A stretch of DNA of 64,000 nucleotides from Thermoguttaceae bacterium (lineage in GTDB: Bacteria; Planctomycetota; Planctomycetia; Pirellulales; Thermoguttaceae). Positions 28,731-37,814 of this stretch are shown one piece after another. The notes beneath the pieces were generated by a model. The model saw only the letters and a list, made by a program, of their open reading frames with translations, did not search any database and had not been told where the DNA came from. Both the position numbers and the translations under genes were made by a program. The stretch lies in the NCBI GenBank assembly GCA_025060325.1, contig JANXBW010000018.1, positions 1 to 64,000 of the forward strand. Direction: 5' to 3'. How positions within the stretch are numbered: the stretch's first letter is position 1; each line of letters starts with the position of its first letter.

Positions 28731-29384
28731 TCAGAGGTCTCCAAGCGAGGACGGCCCTAAGTGTCGTAGGTGGTCCACTTGATTGTAGGCTAAGATACGG
28801 AACCTTCCGTCTCCTTCGTAACCAAGGACAGTTATCGAACCGTTGGCCAACGGGGGCAATTCCGCGACGCCCTCATGGCCGAGAAGCGCAGCCAACGCAA
28901 AGCGGAAAAGAGCACCGTGCCCCACCACCACGGTGTGTCCCGTGTGTCGGGCGGCTATCTCCTCCAGAACCTCTTTCCCCCGCTGCCGCACCTGATACCG
29001 CGATTGCCCGCCGGGGATCACATAGTAGGGGTCGCCACTGCTCCAGGCGGCATACTCTTCTGGAAACAACACGGGCAGTTCGCTCCGGAGTCTGCCCTGG
29101 AATATTCCGGCGTGAAGCTCCTTCAGGCGATCATCAAAGAAAATCGGCAAGCCGTGTACAGCGGCGATCCGCTCTGCCGTCTGCCTTGCCCGAAGCAGCG
29201 GACTGGAGTAAACCGCCGTAACCGGCACCGAAGCTAATGCCTGGGCCACCGCCTCGCTTTGCCTTTCCCCATGAGGGGAAAGAGGGATATCACTTTGCCC
29301 TTGGACTCGGCCCTCCGCGTTGTAGACACTCTCTCCGTGGCGCACCAAGTACAAGGTGTGAAAGCTGCCCGGTAACGCGTCCAT
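28731..29384 (-). CDS. Histidine phosphatase family protein (phosphoglycerate-mutase-like)
   Basis: 217 aa. The phosphohistidine motif LVRHGESVYN (RHG at residues 15-17) is at the N-terminus. PLSPHGERQSEAVAQAL and VYSSPLLRARQTAE follow in the usual order. The second catalytic histidine is in TVVVGHGALFRFALAALLG. The family includes cofactor-dependent phosphoglycerate mutases, cobalamin-pathway CobC and broad phosphatases. The short length and motif spacing fit the phosphatase branch, but the substrate is open. It sits 3' to the TolC gene on the opposite strand, with the FucI-like gene upstream on its own strand. Confidence 0.92.
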   Translation of the reverse strand: MDALPGSFHTLYLVRHGESVYNAEGRVQGQSDIPLSPHGERQSEAVAQALASVPVTAVYSSPLLRARQTAERIAAVHGLPIFFDDRLKELHAGIFQGRLRSELPVLFPEEYAAWSSGDPYYVIPGGQSRYQVRQRGKEVLEEIAARHTGHTVVVGHGALFRFALAALLGHEGVAELPPLANGSITVLGYEGDGRFRILAYNQVDHLRHLGPSSLGDL

Positions 29385-29474
29385 CGTTTGCTATCAGGCG
29401 AACGCCCCCGCGGTCCCTAGGCTTAGCTGCAAAGGCCCACCTTAGCAGGGACGACACTCTAAGCCCACTTGCCT

Positions 29475-31031
29475 TTAGCCTAAGAAGTCCCAAGCGATAC
29501 CTAAGCGGCGCAGTGCGTAAGCAACCTCCCGATGGTAATCGCCGTACACCACCGCCCAGTGGAATCCTCGCATCCGCTCGGCCAAGACCAAGTCGCCTAC
29601 TTTGTGACGAACCTCGATCTGTGAACGGCAGATGTCCATAAATGGATTGCCGGCAATCTCGCCGAGGAGACCGACCCATTGCTGCGAGGAAAAGTCCGGT
29701 ATGACGCATGTGATTTGCTGGCCCTCCCGCATTTCCACCTTTGGGGCCGCTCCGTAGTCCGATTCGAAATGCGTCACAATCCGCACCGGCTCAGCGTTCT
29801 TGCCGTCCATCTTTCGAGGCGCTGTGCAATGCGCCAGGGTGATCATTCCCTTGTGCGGGAAGGTTGGATTGCAGAAGAACACTGGCTTGCCGGAGATGTT
29901 CCCCAACAAGATACAGCCCGGGATAACGACGAAGTCCGACTCGCAAAAGGCCATCCAGCCGTCATCGTTGAGGGTGGTTAGCGGCAAGCAAGCGGTCGTT
30001 TCCGACACTGGCATGATAGTGCCCATGCAGCCAAGCACGGTCACAGCGCGACACTCGGCTTCGACCATAGCCCGGCGGAAGACATGCTCCAGCAGGAAAG
30101 CCCGCTCCACAAAGCCCCGATCACACTCAAGGGAGACTCCCGGGGCAGCCAAATAGGCCTCCGTTCGTTTCCGCGCAAGCTCCACCATGCCACTATTCTG
30201 CCGGGCTTCCTGAATGAGCTTGGCCAAAACATCGTACGGCAAGGTGCGTATATCAAACTGCCATTTTTCCTTAATGGCCGGTTCAACCGCCGAGAAGGGG
30301 TGTGCCCAAGCGCCTGGCCCACCCACAGCGATAATCCGCATCCCCACCGTATTCCGCAGACCGCATAGTGCCCGCAGCCGCCAAAGGACCTCCTGCATAT
30401 CGTCAACGACGACGTCGCTGTAATCAATGTGGGTGATCTGGCGGGTATCAGTGTGTTGACGCAGATATCGTGGGATAACGATTTCGTAATGAAGATAGAC
30501 CGGCCCGGACTGGTGGCGAACAAAGAAGATCGTATCCTTCCCCAGCCTACCGATCGGGTTTAGATCCCCGCCGTAGGCGTACACTAATAGCACATCGGCC
30601 TGCTGGACTTCGGGATCGTTTGCCAAGACTCCTTCATTGTCCACAGCTGCCAGAGAAAGGAGCCGCAGCGGGAAATCCGCCTGCGATGACAGCCACTGCA
30701 ACTCCGAACGAATGCGGGCAATTTCCTGCTCCAATTCGGCCTGATTGTGAATGCCGCCCCACGGCCGCCAGCTTGTCTGTGGCCGCGGTTGATAAAGGCG
30801 ATAGACAAAGATCGGTTTGACCGCAAGTGCCTTTCGAGGCGGGGCTTGAGGCAGATCCTCGCTGACCGCCGAGGAAGCTGCGGAGAAAGAAGCCCAGAGG
30901 AAGCCGCCCGCCGTGACTCCGCCCACTCCGCCGAGGAAGCTTCGTCGACTAATACCACCGGACACCTCTCCCCGGAGATCCGGACAGCAAGAAATGCTGC
31001 GGCATCCGCTTGAGCAATGATGGGCGCGCAT
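29475..31031 (-). CDS. Tat-exported L-fucose/L-arabinose isomerase-fold protein
   Basis: About 518 aa. A Tat signal is present: ISRRSFLGGVGGVTAGGF followed by an Ala/Ser-rich segment. The mature protein contains DVLLVYAYGGDLNP, and in its C-terminal third CESDFVVIPGCILL, PVFFCNPTFPHKGMITLAHC and GFHWAVVYGDYHREVAYALRRLGI. These resemble the C-terminal domain of FucI/AraA-fold isomerases (substrate-interacting 'HCT' and 'GxH' segments). An exported sugar isomerase is odd, since the enzymes are normally cytosolic; a binding or modified role is possible. ATG 31031 has AAGGAG 8 nt upstream. An ATG six bases earlier is too close to that site. Confidence 0.7.
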   Translation of the reverse strand: MRAHHCSSGCRSISCCPDLRGEVSGGISRRSFLGGVGGVTAGGFLWASFSAASSAVSEDLPQAPPRKALAVKPIFVYRLYQPRPQTSWRPWGGIHNQAELEQEIARIRSELQWLSSQADFPLRLLSLAAVDNEGVLANDPEVQQADVLLVYAYGGDLNPIGRLGKDTIFFVRHQSGPVYLHYEIVIPRYLRQHTDTRQITHIDYSDVVVDDMQEVLWRLRALCGLRNTVGMRIIAVGGPGAWAHPFSAVEPAIKEKWQFDIRTLPYDVLAKLIQEARQNSGMVELARKRTEAYLAAPGVSLECDRGFVERAFLLEHVFRRAMVEAECRAVTVLGCMGTIMPVSETTACLPLTTLNDDGWMAFCESDFVVIPGCILLGNISGKPVFFCNPTFPHKGMITLAHCTAPRKMDGKNAEPVRIVTHFESDYGAAPKVEMREGQQITCVIPDFSSQQWVGLLGEIAGNPFMDICRSQIEVRHKVGDLVLAERMRGFHWAVVYGDYHREVAYALRRLGIAWDFLG

Positions 31032-31358
31032 TGCCATGTCTCCTTTTTGATAACGGCACCCGAGGGTCCAATCCAAACCAACCGGCCCCAACCTTTCCCA
31101 AAACGGCTATTAAGGTCTGGGATGCGCCGCCACCTCGTCGGCCGGAAGCCCACTCCAGGCAGAGCTTCACCGGGCGAGCACGAATGTCAAAGCAACTCCC
31201 TCCCCACTGCGCAGGGCAAGACAACTCTTACTTTACCGGCTTTGTGACTTTTTTGCAATTAGCACCTGCCGGATTTGCCGAAATCGCGCGGCGGCTCCAC
31301 CGGTAACTCAGCCAGGGTGCTAGTCGCCCGGCGTGAGCGAACCACAGAAAGTGTCTAA

Positions 31359-32225
31359 TCACCCGCGGAGAAAAACCTGGCGGAGGAAATCGGCGTTTCG
31401 CTTGTAACTTTCCACAAGCCCCAAAGCGGGGTCCACAGCCCCTTCGAGCACCAACCAACCCTGCCAGCCGAAATCGTCAAGAATGCCTTTGATTCGGCGG
31501 AAATCGAGTCGACCTTTCCCCAGAATTGTGCCAGACTCTTTGCAATGAATTTCGCAGATAAGTTCCCCGCCCAATTTCCTCATGTCTTCGTATGGGTCGT
31601 AGCCTTGATGAAGCATGTTGAGCATGTCGTAATAAACTTTTACGGCCGGAGAATCGACAGCGCGGACAATCCGCAGATGGCCCTCCGCATCAAGGGTGCT
31701 TTCCACTCCGAGAATGACGCCGGCCTTTTCCGCCCGGGGCGCAAGCCGCCGTAAACGCTCGATCACTCGCTCCTGAAGCTCTGGTTTGCCGCGAAGATCA
31801 GCCTCTCCGAAGAATGCAAGCAGAACCACTTTCTGACCCATAAGCGGCATCACCTCGATACACTCGCGGACCCACTCCTCCGCCCTGTCATTGGTGGCCA
31901 ACGGAACGCGATTGAGTCCAGAGATTGCCAGCGAGCAAATCGCCACGCCCAATTCGGCCGACTTGGTCTGGTAACGCTCGCGAACCTCCGGCAGCCGAAG
32001 GTCTTCCCCTTGCTCAACTGTTCGGAAGTTCACTTGAACACCATCAAGGCCGATCTCTCGTGCCACCTCGAGCGCCCGCGATTGACAGGTTGCTCCAAGG
32101 GACCAATCACAGGCACCAATACGGAATCGCTGGGCCGAACCAGCGGCCGTCGCTAACCGAATTTGCGAGGCCAGACATGTCCCAAGCGTGCTACCCAGGA
32201 ATAAACGGCGGGAAAGATGATGCAT
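31359..32225 (-). CDS. Xylose-isomerase-like TIM-barrel sugar epimerase/isomerase with Tat-like signal
   Basis: 288 aa. The N-terminal SRRLFLGSTLGTCLASQ has a twin-arginine pattern and hydrophobic core. The barrel contains IGLDGVQVNF early, then LGVESTLDAEGHLRIV (metal Glu), VKVYYDMLNMLHQGYDPYEDM (metal Asp) and ICEIHCKES with later GKGRLDF, the AP-endonuclease-2 family pattern. It probably isomerises or epimerises a sugar or inositol derivative outside the cytoplasm; the substrate is unknown. AGGAG lies 8 nt before ATG 32225. It sits between a sulfatase and the fucose-isomerase-like gene, all on the same strand. Confidence 0.85.
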   Translation of the reverse strand: MHHLSRRLFLGSTLGTCLASQIRLATAAGSAQRFRIGACDWSLGATCQSRALEVAREIGLDGVQVNFRTVEQGEDLRLPEVRERYQTKSAELGVAICSLAISGLNRVPLATNDRAEEWVRECIEVMPLMGQKVVLLAFFGEADLRGKPELQERVIERLRRLAPRAEKAGVILGVESTLDAEGHLRIVRAVDSPAVKVYYDMLNMLHQGYDPYEDMRKLGGELICEIHCKESGTILGKGRLDFRRIKGILDDFGWQGWLVLEGAVDPALGLVESYKRNADFLRQVFLRG

Positions 32226-32382
32226 CTTCGTTTCTCCTTTCGCTTTGTTAACAAAAATGCGTTCACACCATCCGAAAACCGATCAGAAACCCCACTGTCC
32301 GTTAACGGAACTTGCGAGGAATCTTGTCGGCTCTTGAACACACACCAACAACTTCGCCTCAACCCTAGCTGTCGGCAAAGCT

Positions 32383-33924
32383 TTACTGCGATTTTTTCGT
32401 TGATGAAATCTGTGAAGGCACCGGCCAGCGTGGCGAGGGCACATGGGCCTCGTTCATCAGTGATTCCATTTTCCTTACAACATCGGGGAATCTGTCCGCC
32501 AGGTCGTTTTGTTCACCCAGATCCGCTTCCAGATCATATAGCTCAGTTTTTCCGTGGAGCATAGGCTTGCGGATTGCCTTCCATTTGCCGGCCCGAACGG
32601 CTTGAGCTGAGCCCCGCTCATAGAACTCCCAGTATAGGTAGCGATGTTGCTTCTGCTGGCTTGCCCGACCTAAGAGCGTCGGGACAAAACTAATTGAGTC
32701 TAACCCCGCCGGAGCCTTTACACCGGCCAATTCGGCCGCGGTGGCCATCAAGTCCCCAAAATAACCAACATGGTCGGAAACTGAACCTGGCGCGATCTTA
32801 CCAGGCCACCAGGCGATAAATGGCACACGAATTCCCCCTTCGTACAGATCTCGTTTTAAGCCGCGAAGCGGCCCAGCGGGGCGAAAACGCTCGAAATTTT
32901 GGCCGCCCTCTTTATGTGGCCCATTATCGGAACTGAAAAGCACCAGGGTCTGCTCAGCAATCCCTAGCTGGCGAAGGAGGTCCAAAATCCTACCCACGTC
33001 TCTATCCAAAAGCGTGATCATCGCCGCCTGACCCTTGTCCGGATTGGGCCAGTCACAGTTTGCATAAATCCCGTAGTCGGGGACCTCTTGGCCATCCGCC
33101 AAGAGCCGCGTGGCCTCGTTGTTGGCGTGGGGAATCGTATAGCAAAGGTAGAGAAAAAACGGGCCTTCTTTGTGCCTGTGGATAAACGCTATCGCTTCTT
33201 CAGTCAACAAATCGTGACTATAGTCCAGCTTTTTCTCTGCCACCCCTGCCCCTAACTTTTCGTAGGGTTTTCCGTCGCGGCGAAGCACGTTTCGCAGGCG
33301 GACTTGTTCCCAATTCCGCCACAGAAACTCCGGATAGTAATTGTGCGCATGGGTCTGATTGAGGTAGCCGAAAAAGTAGTCGAATCCTTGCCGATTGGGA
33401 TGACCCGGCGTATCTTCTTCGCCCAAACCCCATTTACCGATAATACCCGTCGCGTAGCCGGCCTGCTTAAGCAACTCGGCAACAGTGAAGTCCTCATCCA
33501 CGAGCGATTGCCGGACTTTGTCCGCATTTCCCCGGACACTGCAGTGGCCTGTATGTTGACCAACCATCAAGACGCATCGCGAAGGTGCACACACAGTAGA
33601 ACCCGCGTAAAACTGCGTGAAAAGCATCCCTTCGGCTGCCATCCGATCCAGGTGCGGAGTGCGAACTAGTTTTTGACCGTAGCAACCGAGGTCTCCATAA
33701 CCAAGATCGTCTGCCAAAATGAAAATGATATTTGGCCGCCTGTCCGGTGGATTCTGACCACGGGCAGGCTGGCCATGGAGCATTACCTGGACAACAGCCA
33801 GAACCCATATAAACAAATAGGTCACCCGGCCCCAGTATCCGCCAAAATGGGCACCCCTGTTCCACCAATGGGATAAACTTGTCGTGACAATTGGGCGGGT
33901 TCTTTTAGCAGTCATGATCGGCAT
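32383..33924 (-). CDS. Type I sulfatase (arylsulfatase family)
   Basis: About 513 aa. After a signal/anchor segment ([15 protein letters not shown]) the mature enzyme starts [22 protein letters not shown], with the Asp pair that binds calcium. The formylglycine motif is CAPSR with Cys near residue 112, fitting C-x-(A/P)-S-R. Downstream are [23 protein letters not shown] and [16 protein letters not shown], the latter giving the second metal site. The enzyme should remove sulfate esters from carbohydrates or aromatics after formylglycine activation; the activating enzyme is not in this window. ATG 33924 is one plausible start; GTG 33960 and ATG 33915 also exist. Planctomycetes typically encode many such sulfatases. 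Confidence 0.95.
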   Translation of the reverse strand: MPIMTAKRTRPIVTTSLSHWWNRGAHFGGYWGRVTYLFIWVLAVVQVMLHGQPARGQNPPDRRPNIIFILADDLGYGDLGCYGQKLVRTPHLDRMAAEGMLFTQFYAGSTVCAPSRCVLMVGQHTGHCSVRGNADKVRQSLVDEDFTVAELLKQAGYATGIIGKWGLGEEDTPGHPNRQGFDYFFGYLNQTHAHNYYPEFLWRNWEQVRLRNVLRRDGKPYEKLGAGVAEKKLDYSHDLLTEEAIAFIHRHKEGPFFLYLCYTIPHANNEATRLLADGQEVPDYGIYANCDWPNPDKGQAAMITLLDRDVGRILDLLRQLGIAEQTLVLFSSDNGPHKEGGQNFERFRPAGPLRGLKRDLYEGGIRVPFIAWWPGKIAPGSVSDHVGYFGDLMATAAELAGVKAPAGLDSISFVPTLLGRASQQKQHRYLYWEFYERGSAQAVRAGKWKAIRKPMLHGKTELYDLEADLGEQNDLADRFPDVVRKMESLMNEAHVPSPRWPVPSQISSTKKSQ

Positions 33925-34776
33925 GGATGGACCCCACTCCCGTACACAAAGACCGATCACGGACGCGGAGCACCTCGGCTGCCCGCCCTGTTAAAAGCAC
34001 TACCGCAGCTCCCCAAGATACGAAACACAGCGGTCCGGGCAGCCCAGGACGCGCAGCCTGTCCGCAAAATTGCGCAGACCAATTTGCTTTTAGGCGGGGT
34101 GTGCGGGATTCTTCCCCATTATCCAGCGTGGTATCCGCCATACAAGGATTTTGACGTTGGGAAAGACTTGGCTACGCTTCGGCCGATCTGTTCCCGAGGC
34201 GGGCTCTTCGCCGAGCTATTTTGGATGAATGAGCTTACACAGGCCGCAGAGCGGTTTTCGCCCGCGTTAAGAGCTGCGGCTAGCGGTAGCAAGCACGGGA
34301 GGGAGTGTACCAATCCGCAGAATGAACGCTCGGGGGAAACCTCCTAGCATTAAACTTTGGGAGCACGCCCCACTACCGAAAAACCGCACCCGGGCTGGCA
34401 AGGTGCACTTCACCTCTTCTTACATCCGAATGCCTTGATAAGGTCGGTTTTGGGCAGACCGGGATTCGGTGAACAAAGGCGGTATGTTTGTCGGTCTCTG
34501 ACCGACGCCCCTATCGCCATCCGCTAAACAAGGCTGGCAAGAGAGAAAAATCCCTTGGGAGCTTCTCATCACTCCCGAAAGCGGCAGAGGGACAAGGACA
34601 GCGCAAAACCAGTGTTAGCTTGTACACTAATCGGGGTAAACCTTGTCGCGGGCAGTGGCAAGGTCCCGGCGGAGGTGGGCAATCCCCTTGGTAAGCGGAA
34701 GCTGACAAAGGGCACGGTGCTCTACAGTTTGGCCACGGCTTACCGTCCCGACACTTTGCTCATGAGCTTACTTAAT
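33925..34776. other. Gene-poor region between sulfatase and fabI, with a perfect hairpin
   Basis: 852 nt. GTCGGTC-TCT-GACCGAC (34490-34506) forms a perfect 7-bp stem with a 3-nt loop, without an adjacent T-tract on either strand. It could be an operator or an RNA element. Plus-strand frames here lack recognisable motifs and were not accepted. Confidence 0.4.
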
Positions 34777-35619
34777 TTAAGAGGTCGCGGAACGGACGCG
34801 CTGGTTCGAGGTTGCCAACACACGACGAATGATTTCGTCATCAAAGAAGTTGAATCCTAGGCCGGCATCTACAACAACCCTTTGGCCATTGATTCCACTT
34901 GAACGTGGGCTGAGCAGGAAGCATACGACGTTGGCCACCTCCTCTGCCTCTAACGCCCGCCGCCGGGGGATGATTTGCTCCGCGTACAAGTAGCTTTCGG
35001 TGAACCCAGGGATCCCAGCCGCCGCTGTGGTGCGGACCAACCCCGCCGCTACGACGTTGAACCGCACTTCGGAAAAGCGACTAAAGGATTTGGCGAGGAA
35101 GACAGCACAAACCTCCAGAGCAGCCTTGATCGGCGCCATCAAGCCGTAGTTTTCCGCCGCCATTAATGGGCTTGCGATCGACAGAGTCACTACGGCGCCT
35201 TGCCGATCAATTATGTCGCGAAATTCTCGGGCGATAGCGACCAAAGAGTAGGCGGAAATGTCAAAGCTTTTAAAGAAGGCTTCCTTGGACCACTCATGGA
35301 AGGGACATCCGCCGGGCGGATAATCGGCCCAGGCAATCGAGTGCACAATCCCAAAGATTGAGCCATAGCGAGCGGCGATTTTATCTCGTAACGCCGCGAT
35401 TTGCCCGTTTTCCTCTACGCGGCAGGTGTACACGTGCTCATGCTCTTCGGGGTCAATAATGGCGCGAACTTTGTCGGCAATGTGCTGGTCGCGAACCGAA
35501 TAAATACATTCGGCGCCTGACTCGCGCAAGACCCGGGACACGTGATAGGCGATACTCCAACGATTAGCTACCCCGAAGATAAGGATTCTCTTTCCGGCAA
35601 GTTGAAGGAAATCGGCCAT
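34777..35619 (-). CDS. fabI: Enoyl-[acyl-carrier-protein] reductase (NADH)
   Basis: 280 aa. FabI landmarks are present: GKRILIFGVANRWSIAYHV in place of the normal GxGxxG, and the catalytic Y-x6-K as Tyr158 and Lys165 (NYGLMAPIKAALE). The late RSSGINGQRVVVDAGLG is the usual C-terminal signature. The enzyme performs the last reduction of each fatty-acid elongation cycle. ATG 35619 has GGAG 7 nt upstream, so the GTG four codons earlier was not chosen. It is about 20 kb from the main fab cluster in this window and stands alone. FabI is the triclosan/isoniazid-type target; no resistance feature is evident. Confidence 0.95.
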   Translation of the reverse strand: MADFLQLAGKRILIFGVANRWSIAYHVSRVLRESGAECIYSVRDQHIADKVRAIIDPEEHEHVYTCRVEENGQIAALRDKIAARYGSIFGIVHSIAWADYPPGGCPFHEWSKEAFFKSFDISAYSLVAIAREFRDIIDRQGAVVTLSIASPLMAAENYGLMAPIKAALEVCAVFLAKSFSRFSEVRFNVVAAGLVRTTAAAGIPGFTESYLYAEQIIPRRRALEAEEVANVVCFLLSPRSSGINGQRVVVDAGLGFNFFDDEIIRRVLATSNQRVRSATS

Positions 35620-36024
35620 GGGTTTCTCCACTTTTTTACACGCTCACTTTGCCCATTAATTTCGCCCTCACCCTGTGACGGCTTCAAACCGTAGACCACG
35701 AGTTGGGCATCAAAAGTAAAGTTGTGAGCACGTCTTTTAAGCTGACAAAACCGTGTCTTACCAATTTTCGGAATCAAAATTTGTTTTCTTTTATCTCCCC
35801 GCAGCTTTAGTTTCCCCCTACGCGGGTGAATGAGCATTACCCTAGTCGTTGACGCGACAACACGCGGAAAGACCACAACTAAGTTCGCCCAGAGCGAATC
35901 CTGTCTAAGCTTATCGGTCGGGCGACACACCCCAGATGCGTCTTCCAATCGCGAAATTCTATGGGAGTATTGTCAAGAGTGCTGCCGAAGAGCTTGCCGA
36001 AACCTTAGCCAACAAGTTGAATTT
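35620..36024. other. Intergenic region upstream of fabI
   Basis: 405 nt. A 126-codon minus-strand frame overlapping the fabI start is composed of implausible sequence and overlaps a better-supported gene. No RNA or repeat is visible. Confidence 0.4.
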
Positions 36025-36822
36025 TTAGTAGCCCCCGATTTCCCTCGGCTTCCGCCCCGGCCAAAGGGTCTCGACCCACCGCCCCAGTTCGCTTGCAAGC
36101 ATCCGCAGGTCGCTCCCCACCGCTAAGAATTGCATACCCTGTCGCGCGCGGGCTACTGCACTTTCCGCGTCCATGCAGTGAATGCCCACCGGCGTGCCAC
36201 AGCGGCGGCAAGCGCGGAGTACCGACTGAACGGCAGCCTCGTGCTCTTCTGGCGAAGGAAATGTCCCGTCGGTCCGTCGCATGGTAAACCGTAGGTCTAC
36301 TGGCCCGATGAAGATCGCATCGCAGCCGGGCAAGCTCGCGATTGCCTCTGCATTTTCCACACCTTGTGGACTTTCAATCTGCAGCACGACAAGGATCTCG
36401 TCATTAGCGTGCTGGTAGTATTCCTCGACAGTTGTGCGGAAATTAAGGGCGTGCATTCCGCCGCCGGCACTTCGCACCCCAATGGGCGGGTATTTGGCAG
36501 CTGCAATCGCAAGTTGCCCTTGGGCTGCGTTGTTGACCATTGGCACGACGATGCCAAATGCTCCTGCATCCAAAGCCCGTTTAATGAACGGCACCGATCC
36601 CTCCGGAACACGGACAAGCGGGACGCAGCCAGCATCGGCAATTGCCCCGATCAAAGAGGCCGCATGAGACCAGTCAATCGGCGCATGCTCAAGATCCAGG
36701 GTGAGCCATTCGAAACCACTCCGGGCAAGAAGTCTCGTGGCATGGAGACTCCCTAACGTGATCCATGTGCCGAAGCTTACCTCACCCTGCCGGAGCCTCT
36801 CTTTAACCGGGTTTTTCATCAT
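36025..36822 (-). CDS. HpcH/HpaI-family aldolase (2-keto-3-deoxy sugar acid or HHED aldolase)
   Basis: 265 aa. The family motifs are clear: FGTWITLGSLHATRLLARSGFEWLTLDLEHA, the arginine in PLVRVPEG, and GAFGIVVPMVNN. The acidic metal ligands sit in VLQIESPQGVENAEAI (Glu) and FIGPVDL (Asp). These are divalent-metal class II aldolases cleaving 2-keto-3-deoxy acids to pyruvate plus an aldehyde. The exact substrate is not determinable, though a sugar-acid or aromatic-acid route fits the surrounding carbohydrate genes. Two consecutive ATGs start the frame and neither has a strong ribosome site. Confidence 0.92.
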   Translation of the reverse strand: MMKNPVKERLRQGEVSFGTWITLGSLHATRLLARSGFEWLTLDLEHAPIDWSHAASLIGAIADAGCVPLVRVPEGSVPFIKRALDAGAFGIVVPMVNNAAQGQLAIAAAKYPPIGVRSAGGGMHALNFRTTVEEYYQHANDEILVVLQIESPQGVENAEAIASLPGCDAIFIGPVDLRFTMRRTDGTFPSPEEHEAAVQSVLRACRRCGTPVGIHCMDAESAVARARQGMQFLAVGSDLRMLASELGRWVETLWPGRKPREIGGY

Positions 36823-37649
36823 GCTTCGGTCTCGCTCGTCCCCAAGGCTGCCTATCAGTTCGGATAATCGCCTTGTGCTGTTGACAAAATTACGATGGCA
36901 AGCGACGCTATTTTGCTGCCTATTCCCAACTTCTCGATGGCCGACAACAGAATGGTTTACTCCACCGCACCGCGGCTGAAGCTTCTCCCCGTCAACATCG
37001 GCCTGGCCAGCCCGGACTTCTTTTCACCAGGTTCGCCCGCTATCTCAAAGCGTCAATGACCGAGGCGGAGCGTAAAGTCTCGACCGTTTCCGCCGCCTAT
37101 CCTCTGTGGGAAGTCTTAGCCCGATGCTATATTGAGTTAGGCGGTGATGCCGGCCGGAAACGGATCATAGCGGGCACCCCTCCCCACCCTCAAGCACGGC
37201 TTTGGGTCACTGGCAGCCGACTCGCCTTCCCATTCTTGGGGAGTGAGTAAGACCCTTGCACAAGGCGATCGCCTACCTTAAGGCTGCCAAAGCACTCGTG
37301 CCCTAAACGGCCCCTTAGCCCCGCGCGGCTCCGCCGGGGAAGCATCCTGACGCCGCAGCGGGCTTGCGGTTTTCCTCCCAACTCCGAAAAACATCGAGCC
37401 ACCCAAACCGTTCCCCGCCATAAGAAGGGGGGCTGGCAAAAAGTTAGCCGTGATACTCCCCGGAAATCGTTGGTGGCAGAGCGAATGCCGCCCCACCTCG
37501 GGACGGGAGCTTTGCCAAATCAACCGGCTTTGTGCAGGGGGCACCCCTTCGCCTCTATGCCTGTGCTTGGTCAATCCCTCCGGTTGGTTAATCTGTTAGG
37601 TCTTCGCGCAAGCACGGTAACTCGGAAAGGCGTTGCGCCCAGCGAATCG
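36823..37649. other. Long intergenic region ahead of repeat copy A
   Basis: 827 nt with no accepted gene. It includes TTGACA at 36887 without a well-spaced -10. A GC-rich segment around 37300-37350 has no clear stem. Confidence 0.35.
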
Positions 37650-37785
37650 TTTAAGTAGCTCCACACGGGACAGATACCGCAAGTACCTGAACTTGATCTC
37701 GCCAAGAAAAAGGCTCGGCTTTCTCTGCCACTTAGATAAGCAAGTTACCAAGCGTAACACTTCCGTTAAGGGGGCATTTAATGGC
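37650..37785 (+). repeat. Copy A of a ~136-nt dispersed repeat
   Basis: This stretch aligns along its whole length with 48188-48323. The left arm (TTTAAGTAGCTCCACACGGG versus TTTAGATAGCTCCACCCGGG) and the right arm (AACACTTCCGT, then CATTTAATGGC versus TATTTAGCGGC) are well conserved. The middle varies, with one single-base gap. Both copies keep CGCCAA plus an A-run plus GGCTCGGC. By eye about 70% of positions agree. It ends 29 nt before the beta-helix gene's ATG, so it may lie in that gene's leader. Both ends carry TTTAA, which could be a duplicated target site or simply part of the element. Confidence 0.7.
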
Positions 37786-37814
37786 TTAACAAACACTTGG
37801 GTGGAGAAACACTA

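Noticed and set aside
34490-34506. Perfect 7-bp hairpin as a terminator
   Set aside because: No T-tract on either side, so I list it only as a structure within the gap.
35568-35948. 126-codon minus-strand frame upstream of fabI
   Set aside because: Overlaps the fabI start in another frame and has an implausible basic sequence.
36887-36920. Possible sigma70 promoter (TTGACA)
   Set aside because: No -10 element at the usual 16-18 nt spacing.
37797-37814. Upstream in-frame start for the beta-helix gene
   Set aside because: ATG 37815 has a proper Shine-Dalgarno 8 nt upstream; the earlier start would use a site within repeat-adjacent sequence.
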